From positions 248,001-312,000 of the forward strand of contig NZ_JALJCK010000005.1 in the NCBI RefSeq assembly GCF_022899355.1: 64,000 nt of DNA, given 5' to 3'. Below are positions 26,460-35,824 of this stretch, piece by piece. Each line of letters starts with the position of its first letter. The first letter of the stretch is position 1. The stretch is from Shinella yambaruensis (GTDB taxonomy: Bacteria; Pseudomonadota; Alphaproteobacteria; Rhizobiales; Rhizobiaceae). A model generated the notes under the pieces. It was not told the DNA's origin, made no database searches, and saw only the letters and a program-made list of their open reading frames with translations. The position numbers were made by a program, and so were the translations under genes.

Positions 26460-27815
26460 TCAGCAGACCGCCCGGCCCTCGACGCTGACATAACGATCGG
26501 AGAGGAAGCGCATGGTGGCGACGGCATCCTGCGGCTTGCCGTAGAAATAGCCCTGCCCCATGCCGCAGCCGAGCGCCTTTAGCTTCAGCGCCTCGGAGAA
26601 ATCCTCGATGCCTTCGGCGACGACGGCAAGATCGAGGCCCTCGCACATGGCGACGATCGCCTTGATGATGTGCTCGGAGGCCTTGTCGTTGGAAATGCGC
26701 GAGACGAAGGCGCGGTCGATCTTCACCTTGTCGAAGGTGAAGTCGCGTAGGCGCCCGAGGCTCGACTGGCCGGTACCGAAATCGTCGAGCGAGATGCGCA
26801 CGCCCGCCGCGCGCAGCTCCCCGACGATCTTCTGCGCCGTGTCGGCATCCGTCATTACGGCGGTCTCGGTGATCTCCAGCTCCAGCCGGCGCGGATCGAG
26901 CCCGGCGCGGTTGAGGATCGCCAGCGTGTTGAAGGCCGTCTTCGGATCCATCAGCTGGGCGGAGGAGAGGTTGAAGGAGAGGAAGAGCTCCTTCGGCCAG
27001 GACAGTGCCGTCTCGGCCGCCTTGCGCAGCAGCGTGTCGGACAGCGCATCGATGAAGCCGCGCTCCTCGGCAAGCGGCACGAAGGTGGCGGGCGAGACAT
27101 AGCCGAGATCGGCATCGCACCAGCGCGCCAGGGCCTCGAAACCGACGACCGTGTCGTCGCGCAGGCTGACGATCGGCTGGAAATGCACGTCCACCTCGTT
27201 GGCGATGATGGCATTGCGCAGCGCCTGCTCGAGCTGCGTGGCGCGCTTCATCTCCTGGGCGATTTCCTGGGAATAGACGGTGATCTGGCCGCGGCCGCGG
27301 CGCTTGGAGCGGTAGAGGGCCGTATCCGCGCTCTTCAAGAGCTCGGTGAAATCCGCGCCGGCGAAGGGGAAGATGGCAAAGCCGAACGAGGCCGAAAGGC
27401 GCACATTGCGGTCGCCGAGATCGAAGGGGGCCGACAGCACCTCGCGCAGCATCTGGCCGATCTTCTCCGCGCCCTTGCGCTCGAAGACGAGCGGCAGCAC
27501 GAAGGCGAACTCGTCACCGCCGTGGCGGGTGACGGTGGCGCCGTCAGGAATGCAGGCCTTCAGGCGATGGGCCACCTGGCAGAGGATCTCATCGCCCGCG
27601 CGCGGGCCGAAAAGGTCGTTGATCGGCTTGAAGCCGTCGAGATTGGCGATGCCGATGGCAAACGGCGCGGGGTCCTCCTCGCGCTCCTTGGCGATCTGGC
27701 GCACCTTGTCGCGCAACCGGTAGAGGTTCCCGAGCCCCGTCAGCGGGTCCGTATAGGCCATCGCATGGAGGTCGGTCTGGGAAACATCCAGCGCTGCAGG
27801 ATCAGCAGACTTCAT
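26460..27815 (-). CDS. GGDEF-EAL cyclic di-GMP synthase/phosphodiesterase
   Basis: A protein of about 451 residues with no membrane or sensor domain. The GGDEF domain comes first (AYTDPLTGLGNLYRL, then HGGDEFAF near residue 100) and is followed by EAL (FEALARW near 225, ETAVM and DDFGTGQSSLG near 345, KIDRAFV). Both active sites look intact, so synthesis and hydrolysis are both possible. The ATG at 27815 is used; a GTG at 27860 in frame is an alternative. A 7-bp dyad GATCGTT / AACGATC lies upstream at 27871-27899. Confidence 0.92.
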   Translation of the reverse strand: MKSADPAALDVSQTDLHAMAYTDPLTGLGNLYRLRDKVRQIAKEREEDPAPFAIGIANLDGFKPINDLFGPRAGDEILCQVAHRLKACIPDGATVTRHGGDEFAFVLPLVFERKGAEKIGQMLREVLSAPFDLGDRNVRLSASFGFAIFPFAGADFTELLKSADTALYRSKRRGRGQITVYSQEIAQEMKRATQLEQALRNAIIANEVDVHFQPIVSLRDDTVVGFEALARWCDADLGYVSPATFVPLAEERGFIDALSDTLLRKAAETALSWPKELFLSFNLSSAQLMDPKTAFNTLAILNRAGLDPRRLELEITETAVMTDADTAQKIVGELRAAGVRISLDDFGTGQSSLGRLRDFTFDKVKIDRAFVSRISNDKASEHIIKAIVAMCEGLDLAVVAEGIEDFSEALKLKALGCGMGQGYFYGKPQDAVATMRFLSDRYVSVEGRAVC

Positions 27816-27955
27816 CAATGATTTCCCGTACTTGCACGCGACCTCCGAGGATGGTTCCACGATGAGGCATGATCGTTAACAAAAACATAGCAAACGATCG
27901 TCACTCCTGCCCACCTGCCTCCCCAAATCTGGGGAGTTGACCGGTCCCATTCAAC

Positions 27956-29695
27956 CTATGCGACAGATTTCTCCGGCTGACGGCCGGCATAGCGCCGGTA
28001 GATCGCCTCGATCATGTCCGGGCTGACCGGCTTGGTGATGTAGTCGTCCATGCCGGCGTCCATGCAGTTCTGCATGTCGACATTGAGCGCCTGGGCGGTG
28101 ACGGCGACGATGGGTGTGTGGGTGCCCGTCAGCTCCTCGGCCTCGCGGATCTCCATCGCCGCATCGATGCCGTTCATCACGGGCATGGAAATGTCCATCA
28201 GCACGAGGCGCGGCTGGTGCTTGCGCCAGAGCATCACCGCCTCCTCGCCGTTTTCGGCGATGCGGTGCGAGATGCCCATGCCCTCGAGGATCTGCGAGAA
28301 GACGAACTGGTTGATCCGGTTGTCCTCGGCCACGAGCACCTCGATATCGCCGACGGCGCCCGGCAGCATGGCGGAAATGTCCGTCGCGATGTACCAGTCG
28401 TCCGACAGCGATACCGGCGTGATGATGTCGCCGAGCGGCGAGTCGTTCTGCGAGAGCAGCTCGTGCTCCTCGACGAGCACGCGCATGAAATCCGGGCCGA
28501 TGCCGTCGGGCGCGATCACCCGCGTCGCGATGCCGTGCGCATTGGAAAGGATGTGCTCGTGGTCCGGCAGGTTGTCGTCGATCACCACGAGGTCGATCGA
28601 GAGCCCTTCGCGTGCGGCAAGCGCGAGGAAGGCATCGTGCTCGCAGACGCTGCGCACCGCGCAGCAATCCGCCCCGCGCGCCCGGAACTCGCCGACCAGG
28701 ATCTCCTCGATGCGCGGATTGGGCGTGGCGACCAGGGCACGCTTGCCGGAAAGCGCCCGCAGCTCCTCGCCGTTCAGCTGGCCCAGCAGCAGCCGGCGTT
28801 CGGCGTCGCGCACCGGATCGAAGCAGTTCTGCCCCTCGACGAAACCGCCCGGCACGCTGAGCACCACGTCGCCGCCGTCCGAAACCGCCCTGTTGCCGGC
28901 GACGAGCGTGGTCACGTCCTCCATCACCGTGACGATGGCATGGTGGCCGGGCGCGCCGATGCGGTATTTCCGGGTGATGACGTAGAGATCGGCCCCATCC
29001 GCACGGATGACGTGCTCCGGCATGCTGTAGGGTTCGCCCGTCTCCAGCACCGCGCGGTCGGAGCGCTCGATGCGCTCGGCATTCTCCGCATCGGCAAGGT
29101 CCCAGACCGAGCGGCCGAGAATGCCGTCGGGATTGGCATTGTAGATCGCGCAGAAGGCGCTGTTGGCCGCGATATAGGTGAGGTTGCGGTCCTTGATGAC
29201 GACCGGGAACGGCAGGGTCTCGAGGATCTCCTCGGTCAGCGCGATGCGCTCGAGGTCCGAGCGCCACTGCTCCTCCTGCTTCTTCTGCTCGGAAACGTCG
29301 ACCAGGGTGGTGACATTGTAGCCGCTCGGCAGGCGGCGCTTGCGGAAATGGATCCAGCGGTCGCGGCCGAGCCGCTCGACGGCATCGTACTGCTCGCGCC
29401 AATGGGCCGAGATGCGGGTGGAAATCCACTCCTCGCGGTTGACCGCCTTGTGGCGCTGCTCGGGCGGAATGCCGTAGCGCACGCCGCTGTCGAAGATGGC
29501 GCCGAGCACGTCGCGCAGCCGCGTGCCGGGATTCAGCGTATCGGCGGGAATGGGAAAGTAGCGCAGGACCTGGCGGCTGGCGAAGACGAGGCAGTCGTTC
29601 TTGTCGTAGACAATCACGGCGGCGGCGAGGATATCGCACGCGGCCTCAAACATTCCCAACCGGATGTTCGCGTCTGACGACGCTACATCATTCAT
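27956..29695 (-). CDS. PAS-PAS-receiver protein without histidine kinase core
   Basis: A 579-residue protein. Two PAS domains (about residues 12-140 and 165-300; the second contains FPVVIKDRNLTYIAANSAF) are followed by a degenerate receiver-like segment (about 325-440, ALVATPNPRIEEIL and LVVIDDNLPD) and a complete C-terminal receiver (about 455-575: VLVAEDNRINQ, LVLMDISMPVMNG with the phosphoacceptor Asp near 502, and the KPVS lysine). No H-box and no HATPase motifs occur between them. It therefore cannot autophosphorylate and must receive phosphate from another kinase. The ATG at 29695 was chosen because homology starts there. Confidence 0.88.
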   Translation of the reverse strand: MNDVASSDANIRLGMFEAACDILAAAVIVYDKNDCLVFASRQVLRYFPIPADTLNPGTRLRDVLGAIFDSGVRYGIPPEQRHKAVNREEWISTRISAHWREQYDAVERLGRDRWIHFRKRRLPSGYNVTTLVDVSEQKKQEEQWRSDLERIALTEEILETLPFPVVIKDRNLTYIAANSAFCAIYNANPDGILGRSVWDLADAENAERIERSDRAVLETGEPYSMPEHVIRADGADLYVITRKYRIGAPGHHAIVTVMEDVTTLVAGNRAVSDGGDVVLSVPGGFVEGQNCFDPVRDAERRLLLGQLNGEELRALSGKRALVATPNPRIEEILVGEFRARGADCCAVRSVCEHDAFLALAAREGLSIDLVVIDDNLPDHEHILSNAHGIATRVIAPDGIGPDFMRVLVEEHELLSQNDSPLGDIITPVSLSDDWYIATDISAMLPGAVGDIEVLVAEDNRINQFVFSQILEGMGISHRIAENGEEAVMLWRKHQPRLVLMDISMPVMNGIDAAMEIREAEELTGTHTPIVAVTAQALNVDMQNCMDAGMDDYITKPVSPDMIEAIYRRYAGRQPEKSVA

Positions 29696-29860
29696 AGTGG
29701 CAGACCTCGCCTGTCTGGCATTCCCGGACACATGCTGATCGGCGCGTCTTGCACCTTGGGACATACGGGAATGACAGCGGCCAGCGACGCTGAAATCGTC
29801 CACCGGAAAACCGGCCGGCTTGTGTTCATACAAGCGTCCGCGCACGTTGGCAGCATTTTA

Positions 29861-29875
29861 TTAAAGCCTGATTAA
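29861..29875. promoter_or_regulatory. CtrA-like box between the PAS-receiver gene and mutL
   Basis: TTAA-N7-TTAA, followed by AC, matches the CtrA recognition pattern TTAA-N7-TTAA(C). It lies in the 265-nt divergent region, 166 nt from the PAS-receiver start and 86 nt from the mutL start. Which gene it serves cannot be decided. Confidence 0.5.
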
Positions 29876-29960
29876 ACGATTTGCGGCCGCCGGGCGCCGC
29901 AAGGCGGGATAAGCCAACTTGCCCCTTCCAAGCCCCCGCCGAATCCGCGAAAATGGCGGC

Positions 29961-31769
29961 ATGACGATCAGACAGCTTTCCGAAACCCTCATCAACCAGA
30001 TTGCCGCAGGCGAGGTGATCGAACGGCCGGCAAGCGCCGCCAAGGAGCTGATCGAGAACGCGCTGGACGCGGGCGCGACGCGCATCGAGATCGCGACGGC
30101 CGGCGGCGGCAAGACCTTGCTGCGCGTCACCGACAACGGCAGCGGCATGGCGCCCGCCGACCTGGAACTGGCGATCCGCCGCCACTGCACCTCGAAACTC
30201 GACAAGAATTTGCTCGACATCCGCACGCTCGGCTTCCGCGGCGAGGCGCTGCCCTCCATCGGCTCGGTGGCGAAGCTCTCGCTGCTCAGCCGCACGGCGG
30301 AGGCCGGCGAGGGCGCGGAGATCAGCGTGACCGGCGGCAGGGTGGAGCCGGTGCGGCCCGCCGCGGCCAATCGCGGCACGGTGGTCGAGGTGCGCGACCT
30401 GTTTTTCGCCACGCCCGCCCGCCTCAAGTTCCTGAAGAGCGAGAAGGCGGAGGCCTCGGCCATTGCCGACGTGGTGCGGCGCATGGCGATCGCCTTCCCG
30501 CATGTGCGCTTCGTGCTGTCGGGCTCCGACCGCACGACGCTGGAATTTCCCGCGACGGGCAGCGACAGGCTCGCCCGCATCGCCCAGGTGCTCGGCCGCG
30601 ATTTCCGCGACAATGCCATCGAGATCGATGCGGCGCGCGAGGGCGTCCGGCTCACCGGCTTTGCCGGCGTGCCGACCTTCAACCGCGGCAACAGCCTCAA
30701 CCAGTTCGCCTTCGTCAACGGCCGGCCGGTGCAGGACAAGCTGATCTGGTCGGCGCTGCGCGCGGCCTATGCCGAGACGATCCCGCACGGGCGTTATCCC
30801 GTGGCGGTGCTGGCGATCGAGATCGACCCGGCGCTCGTCGACGTCAACGTGCATCCGGCGAAATCCGACGTGCGCTTCCGCGATCCGGGCCTGGTGCGCG
30901 GCCTCATCATCGGCGCGATCCGCGAGGCGCTCGCCCGGGAGGGCGACCGGGCGGCAACGACCGGTGCGGCCGGCCTGATGCGCGCCTTCCGGCCGGAGGC
31001 GCAGCGCCCGCAGACGCCCTGGAGCCCGGCCGCCTCGCCCTACCGCCCCTTCGAGACGGCCGGCGCCGCGGCGCCGCATTTCAGCGAAAGACAGGCCGGC
31101 TTTGCCGATTTCGCCGCGCCCTCGGCGCGCGGCGAGCCGGCCTTCGCCCCTCCCTCCACCGCGCCGCGGGACGAGGAGCCGCCGCAGCGCCACCCGCTCG
31201 GCGCGGCACGCGCGCAGCTGCACGAGAACTACATCGTCGCGCAGACCGAGGACGGGCTCGTCATCGTCGACCAGCATGCGGCGCATGAGCGGCTGGTCTT
31301 CGAAGCGATGCGCAACGCCCTCCATGCCCGGCCGGTGCCGGCGCAGGCCCTGCTCATCCCCGAGATCGTCGACCTTCCCGAGGACGATTGCGACCGGCTG
31401 GTCTCCCATGCCGAGGAATTCGCCCGCCTCGGCCTCGGCATCGAGCGCTTCGGGCCGGGCGCCGTAGCCATCCGCGAGACGCCGGCCATGCTCGGCGAGA
31501 TGGACGCGGCCGGGCTCGTGCGCCAGCTTGCCGACGAACTGGCCGAATGGGACACGGCGAGCGGCCTGAAGAACAAGCTGGAATACCTCGCCGCGACCAT
31601 GGCCTGCCACGGCTCGGTTCGCTCGGGCCGGCGCATGCGGCCGGAGGAGATGAACGCGCTCCTGCGCCAGATGGAGGCGACGCCCGGCTCCGGCCAGTGC
31701 AACCACGGCCGGCCGACCTATATCGAGCTCAAGCTTTCCGACATCGAGCGACTGTTCGGCCGGAGCTAG
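29961..31769 (+). CDS. mutL: DNA mismatch repair protein MutL
   Basis: A 602-residue MutL. The N-terminal GHKL ATPase shows [38 protein letters not shown] and [12 protein letters not shown] Pro and Ala-rich linker (about 335-415) precedes the dimerisation domain. That domain carries [12 protein letters not shown] at about 437, the DQHAx2Ex4E metal-binding endonuclease motif that E. coli MutL lacks, and a late CNHGRPTY motif. It therefore should be a nicking MutL. The ATG at 29961 starts [10 protein letters not shown]. Confidence 0.96.
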   Translation: MTIRQLSETLINQIAAGEVIERPASAAKELIENALDAGATRIEIATAGGGKTLLRVTDNGSGMAPADLELAIRRHCTSKLDKNLLDIRTLGFRGEALPSIGSVAKLSLLSRTAEAGEGAEISVTGGRVEPVRPAAANRGTVVEVRDLFFATPARLKFLKSEKAEASAIADVVRRMAIAFPHVRFVLSGSDRTTLEFPATGSDRLARIAQVLGRDFRDNAIEIDAAREGVRLTGFAGVPTFNRGNSLNQFAFVNGRPVQDKLIWSALRAAYAETIPHGRYPVAVLAIEIDPALVDVNVHPAKSDVRFRDPGLVRGLIIGAIREALAREGDRAATTGAAGLMRAFRPEAQRPQTPWSPAASPYRPFETAGAAAPHFSERQAGFADFAAPSARGEPAFAPPSTAPRDEEPPQRHPLGAARAQLHENYIVAQTEDGLVIVDQHAAHERLVFEAMRNALHARPVPAQALLIPEIVDLPEDDCDRLVSHAEEFARLGLGIERFGPGAVAIRETPAMLGEMDAAGLVRQLADELAEWDTASGLKNKLEYLAATMACHGSVRSGRRMRPEEMNALLRQMEATPGSGQCNHGRPTYIELKLSDIERLFGRS

Positions 31770-31779
31770 AGCATTTCCA

Positions 31780-31801
31780 GCCGAAGCGAAGTCGCTTCGG
31801 C
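31780..31801. repeat. Rhizobial intergenic hairpin after mutL
   Basis: CCGAAGCGA / TCGCTTCGG arms separated by two nt lie about 10 nt after the mutL stop, inside a TAGAGCATTTCC-type intergenic sequence common in rhizobia. No T-run follows. A related GGAGCATTTCCGC sequence occurs at 44271 after tadA. Confidence 0.55.
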
Positions 31802-31975
31802 GTCGGACAATGCGGGAAAACAAGAATCCAGAGCGTGAACCATTCTTTCAAAGCGAGCCCCCTTGGCCGGTGCGACAGCGAAAAGGCTGGAAATTTCGGC
31901 CTTGCCGGGATATGGCACGGTATCGACCGCGCAGCCGGCGCGTGACCCTGGATGAGACGGATATTGAGATCGATG

Positions 31976-32209
31976 ATGAACCGTTTTGAAGGACGCGGCA
32001 GCCGCGAAGCGAAGATCCGCTATCTCGACGGCGATTTCCAGATCCTGATGCCCGGCTCGCACGTCATCTGCGCGATGACCGGCGAGACGGTGCCCGTCGA
32101 CGAGCTGCGCTACTGGAGCGTCGCCCGGCAGGAGCCCTATGCCAGCGCCGAAGCCTCGCTCGAGGCCGAAAAGCGCGCCGGGGCGCTGCCGGTGCAGAAG
32201 AGGCAGTAG
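31976..32209 (+). CDS. DUF2093 small conserved protein
   Basis: A 77-residue protein starting MNRFEGRGSREAKIRYLDGD. The phrases FQILMPGSHVICAMTGE and DELRYWSVARQEPY are the DUF2093 signature as I recall it from rhizobia. It lies between mutL and lpxK, a usual place for it. The ATG at 31976 is taken; another ATG lies three bases before. One Cys and several aromatic residues are present but no clear metal site. Function unknown. Confidence 0.82.
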   Translation: MNRFEGRGSREAKIRYLDGDFQILMPGSHVICAMTGETVPVDELRYWSVARQEPYASAEASLEAEKRAGALPVQKRQ

Positions 32210-32282
32210 GCAGGAGGCAGGAGGCAGTAGAGACTGCCTGAGAGTGCGGCGGCGTCAATTCCTATTGCCTAATGCCTACCCC

Positions 32283-33323
32283 CTATTTCCCGACCGGCCG
32301 CTGCAGCTTGCGCCGTCTTGCACTGGCAATCGCCGCATCGATGATCGCATCCGGCCCTCTCGGATCGTCGAAGCGGATTTCCACCTCGATCACCCGGCTC
32401 TTCTCCTTCAGCTCCTCGGCGCGGCCATGCTCGCCGGCAAGGCGCACGCTGTCCTTCGCCGTGGTGACGAGCTGGTAGTTCAGCCCTTCGGCATGGTCGA
32501 GGATCTCCGCGACCTCGTCCTCGGAGAGGTGATGATGATCGGGGAAGCCGCGCGTCACGTAGAGATGCGCGCCCGTTTCGGTGACGGTGCGGAAGAACTT
32601 CTCGTTGTCGGCAATGCCCGACCAGGCCATGACGACCTTGTCGGCGAGGTCTTCCGCGCCGACGGTGACGAGCGTGGCGGAGTGGATCGCCTTGCCGGCG
32701 CGCGCCGCCTGGCGGATCAGCGCGTCGGCGGCATTGCCGTTGCCGATCGCCAGAAGCGCGTTCGCCTGGCGCATCTGCTCGGCAAGCGGCGCGCGCACCG
32801 GCCCGCCCGGCACGAGATGGCCGTTGCCGATGCCGCGGCGGCTGTCGATGACCAGCAGCGCATAGTCGAAGGTGAGCTGCGCGCTCTGGAAGCCGTCATC
32901 CATGATGATGAGGTCGGCGCCCTCCTCCACCAGCCTGCGGGCGCCCTTGACGCGCCGGCGCGAAATCACGGTCAGCGCCTCGCGGGCGAGCAGCAGCGGT
33001 TCATCGCCGACGGCGCGGGCGCGGTGGTGGTGCGGATCGACGACGGTGGTCACGTCGAGCGAGCCGCCATAGCCGCGCGACAGGAAGCCGGGCTTGAGGC
33101 CCCGCGCCTTGGCGGCGCGGGCGAGCGCGATCGCCGTCGGCGTCTTGCCGGCCCCGCCGACGGTGAAGTTGCCGACGCAGATGACGGGCACCGCCACCTC
33201 GGCACGGCGGCCCTTGCGCATGCGCCGGCCGGCGATCAGGCCGTAAAGGCGCGAGACCGGCCAGAGCGCATAGGCCCGCCAGTCAGGCTTCGTCCACCAG
33301 AAAGGCGGCGCTTCACTTACCAT
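32283..33323 (-). CDS. lpxK: Tetraacyldisaccharide 4'-kinase
   Basis: A 346-residue inner-membrane-associated kinase that phosphorylates the 4' position of the lipid A disaccharide precursor. The Walker A motif [13 protein letters not shown] is at 51-63, followed by FLSRGYGG and DDGFQ, all LpxK signatures. An amphipathic/hydrophobic N-terminus ([18 protein letters not shown]) fits membrane association. It is downstream of waaA and the HAD gene on the minus strand. A hairpin GCGATA-N6-TATCGC lies about 95 nt upstream (33415-33432). Confidence 0.95.
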   Translation of the reverse strand: MVSEAPPFWWTKPDWRAYALWPVSRLYGLIAGRRMRKGRRAEVAVPVICVGNFTVGGAGKTPTAIALARAAKARGLKPGFLSRGYGGSLDVTTVVDPHHHRARAVGDEPLLLAREALTVISRRRVKGARRLVEEGADLIIMDDGFQSAQLTFDYALLVIDSRRGIGNGHLVPGGPVRAPLAEQMRQANALLAIGNGNAADALIRQAARAGKAIHSATLVTVGAEDLADKVVMAWSGIADNEKFFRTVTETGAHLYVTRGFPDHHHLSEDEVAEILDHAEGLNYQLVTTAKDSVRLAGEHGRAEELKEKSRVIEVEIRFDDPRGPDAIIDAAIASARRRKLQRPVGK

Positions 33324-33487
33324 TCCATCCCCCGCGGGCGTGCCGACCCGGTTCGTCGCAGCAAACGCGAGAAGTTGCGGAAAATCAACCGGGGGGATTG
33401 TGAGCGTGCGGTTCGCGATAACAGCCTATCGCCGCAAAGGGGGAGTGATCGCCTGTGAACAATCGAGAGGTCATGACATGGGCGCAT

Positions 33488-33642
33488 ACCCCCCTCTGGC
33501 CTGCCGGCCATCTCCCCCTCAAGGGGGGAGATCGACAAGCGGCGTGAACCTCGCTCCATTCGCGACATTAAAGACGCGCAGAGCGCTGCTCCATCCAATC
33601 TCCCCCCTTGAGGGGGAGATGGCCGGCAGGCCAGAGGGGGGT
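33488..33642. repeat. Intergenic palindromic element, copy A
   Basis: Two 45-nt arms (33488-33532 and 33598-33642) are exact reverse complements around a 65-nt centre. Each arm itself can fold into two hairpins (GGCC-TGCC-GGCC and CTCCCCC-TCAA-GGGGGGAG). It starts 12 nt after the stop of the HAD gene and fills most of the 331-nt gap before lpxK; I see nothing else there except the small dyad near 33420. Related copies are at 40198, 54130 and 61781. Confidence 0.9.
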
Positions 33643-33654
33643 AGCCCAACCCGC

Positions 33655-34389
33655 TCACGCCACCGGACGCGCGATGGCCGCCTCGGGCAGGAGCGGGACG
33701 AGCTCGGTGATATCGGCAAGGCAATAATCGGAGGCGTCCGACAGCGATTCCCGCGAGCCGGTGCCCGTCAGCACCGCGACGTTGAGGCCCGCGCCGGCAT
33801 TGCGGCCCATATGCATGTCGTGGTTGTTGTCGCCGACGACGGCGACCTGGTGCGGCGCAAGGCCCGTCGCGGCGCAGAAGCCGAGCACCATGCCCGGCTG
33901 CGGCTTGGTGCCGAAGCCGCTGTCGTAACCGGCGACATAGTGCAGATAACCCTCGAAACCGAAGCGCTTCGCCGTCGCGCGGATCGAGGCCTCGTTGTCG
34001 CTGGAGGCGACGCCGAGCCAATAGCCGCGGGCATGCATGGTGGCGAAGAACTGCGCGAGGTCCGTGACGGCGACGGCGAGCTGGGCCGAATTGGCGAAGA
34101 GGCCGTCGAAATGGGTCGCCAGCGCCTCCACCGTGAAGGGCGCGCCGGCCGCGACCATGCCCTCGGCGATCTCCACCGTGTTGCCGGCGGCAAGCAGGCT
34201 GTCGGGCGTGACATAGCCGGTGTCGGGGTCCATGCCGCCGGCCAGAAGCAGCGTGCGGGCCAGCGCCTCGTCGCCGGCGGCGGCGATGCGCGCGAGCTCG
34301 TAGTTCACCGGCACCCAGCTCTTGGCATAGTCGAGCAGGGTCCCGTCCTTGTCGAAGAGGATGCCGGAAATGGTCTCAGCCTTGGACAT
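33655..34389 (-). CDS. HAD-family hydrolase (Gph-like)
   Basis: A 244-residue haloacid dehalogenase-fold phosphatase. Motif I is LFDKDGTLLDY, motif II is GVASSDN, motif III KPQP and motif IV VVGDNNHDMHM, all present. It is usually annotated as phosphoglycolate phosphatase, but it sits 13 nt downstream of waaA and before lpxK in a Kdo/lipid A gene run. A role linked to envelope sugar phosphates is possible; KdsC-type enzymes are smaller, so this is not a simple KdsC. Confidence 0.85.
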   Translation of the reverse strand: MSKAETISGILFDKDGTLLDYAKSWVPVNYELARIAAAGDEALARTLLLAGGMDPDTGYVTPDSLLAAGNTVEIAEGMVAAGAPFTVEALATHFDGLFANSAQLAVAVTDLAQFFATMHARGYWLGVASSDNEASIRATAKRFGFEGYLHYVAGYDSGFGTKPQPGMVLGFCAATGLAPHQVAVVGDNNHDMHMGRNAGAGLNVAVLTGTGSRESLSDASDYCLADITELVPLLPEAAIARPVA

Positions 34390-34402
34390 GACACGCCTTT
34401 CG

Positions 34403-35716
34403 TCAGGACGTCTGGCGCGGATGCAGGCGCGCCTTCACGGTGAGCGGGTTGATATAGGGCTCCAGCCCCTTGATGGTGGCGCGCAGCGCCCCGCGCATCT
34501 CCTGCACGGTCTCCTGCCCCGCCTCGATCATCTGCTTGCGCATCTCGTCGTTCATCAGGAGATAGTGCACGCCCTTGGCCAGCATCTCCGTGTCGCGCAC
34601 CATCTTGGCGCTGCCGTTGCGGGCGAGCTGCTGGTAGGCCTCGCGGAAATTCTGCACATTGCCGCCGGACAGGATCGCGCAGCCGAGCATGGCCGGCTCC
34701 AGCGGGTTCTGCCCGCCTTCGGCGAACAGCGAGCGGCCGACGAAGGCGATCTCCGTCATGCGGAGGTAGAGGCCCATCTCGCCGATCGTATCGCCGAGGA
34801 AAATGTCGGTCTGCGGCGTCAAGGCGTCGCCGCGCGTACGGCGGGCGACCTTCAGGCTCCGTGCCTCCAGCATGTCGGCAATGGCGTCGCTGCGCTCGGG
34901 ATGGCGCGGCACGATGATGGTGAGCAGGCCCGTACGCTCCTTCAGCACCCGGTGCACATCGCCGGCGGCCGCCTCCTCGCCCTCGAAGGTGGAGATCGCC
35001 GCCCAGGTGCGCCGGCCCTGGATCTGGTCGAGATAGCTGCGCAGCACGGCGGAATCGGCCGGCGGCGCGTCCGTGTCGACCTTGAGGTTGCCGGAGACCA
35101 GCACCGGCAGGGCGCCGAGCGTGCGGAACCGGTCGGCATCGAGCTCCGACTGGGCGATGACGAGGGCGAAATTCTCGAAGATGGCGTCGGCGATGGCATG
35201 GCGCCGCTTCCAGCGCGGGAAGGAGCGATCCGAGATGCGTCCGTTGACCAGGACCTGCGGGATGTGGCGCTTGCCGAGCTCGAGGATGGTCATCGGCCAG
35301 ATCTCCGACTCCGCCATGATGGCAAGGTCGGGATGCCAGTATTCCAGGAACCGGCTGATCGCCGGCTTCAGGTCGAGCGGCACATACTGGTGGATGACAT
35401 CCGTGCCCAGGCGGCCGCGCACGACCTTGGCGGAGGTGATCGTGCCCGTCGTCAAGAGCACGGCGATGCCGCGGCGGCGCACTTCCTTGATGAGCGGGAT
35501 CACCGCGTTGGTCTCGCCGACGCTGGCCGCATGGAACCAGACCAGCGGCCCCGGCGGGCGCGCGACGCTGGCATAGCCGTAGCGCTCGCGGCGGCGGGAG
35601 CGGTCTTCCTTGCCCTTGGCGGCCCGGAACGTGAGATAGGGGCTGACGATCGGATAGAGCGCGACGCCGCCCCAGCGGTAAAGCGAAAGCGCGAAACGGG
35701 CGAGGCGCCGGCTCAT
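34403..35716 (-). CDS. waaA: 3-deoxy-D-manno-octulosonic acid (Kdo) transferase
   Basis: A 437-residue GT30 enzyme at the cytoplasmic face of the inner membrane that adds Kdo to lipid IVA. An N-terminal hydrophobic anchor (RFALSLYRWGGVALYPIV) is followed by WFHAASVGETNA, the LTTGTITSAKVV strand, AESEIWPMTI and EGGQNPLEPAMLGC, all conserved in WaaA. The ATG at 35716 begins MSRRLARFALS. It is followed by the HAD gene and lpxK. In rhizobia lpxK and waaA act in the same pathway, so the order makes metabolic sense. Confidence 0.95.
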   Translation of the reverse strand: MSRRLARFALSLYRWGGVALYPIVSPYLTFRAAKGKEDRSRRRERYGYASVARPPGPLVWFHAASVGETNAVIPLIKEVRRRGIAVLLTTGTITSAKVVRGRLGTDVIHQYVPLDLKPAISRFLEYWHPDLAIMAESEIWPMTILELGKRHIPQVLVNGRISDRSFPRWKRRHAIADAIFENFALVIAQSELDADRFRTLGALPVLVSGNLKVDTDAPPADSAVLRSYLDQIQGRRTWAAISTFEGEEAAAGDVHRVLKERTGLLTIIVPRHPERSDAIADMLEARSLKVARRTRGDALTPQTDIFLGDTIGEMGLYLRMTEIAFVGRSLFAEGGQNPLEPAMLGCAILSGGNVQNFREAYQQLARNGSAKMVRDTEMLAKGVHYLLMNDEMRKQMIEAGQETVQEMRGALRATIKGLEPYINPLTVKARLHPRQTS

Positions 35717-35824
35717 GCGCAGGTGCCCTTGGTTGCGGCTTTCGTCTTGTTCGGGATCATGGAAGGTCCGGTCTCTGGTTCGGCGCGGCCTCAAGCCGCG
35801 CGGAACGGTGTCGGGAAACGCGCC

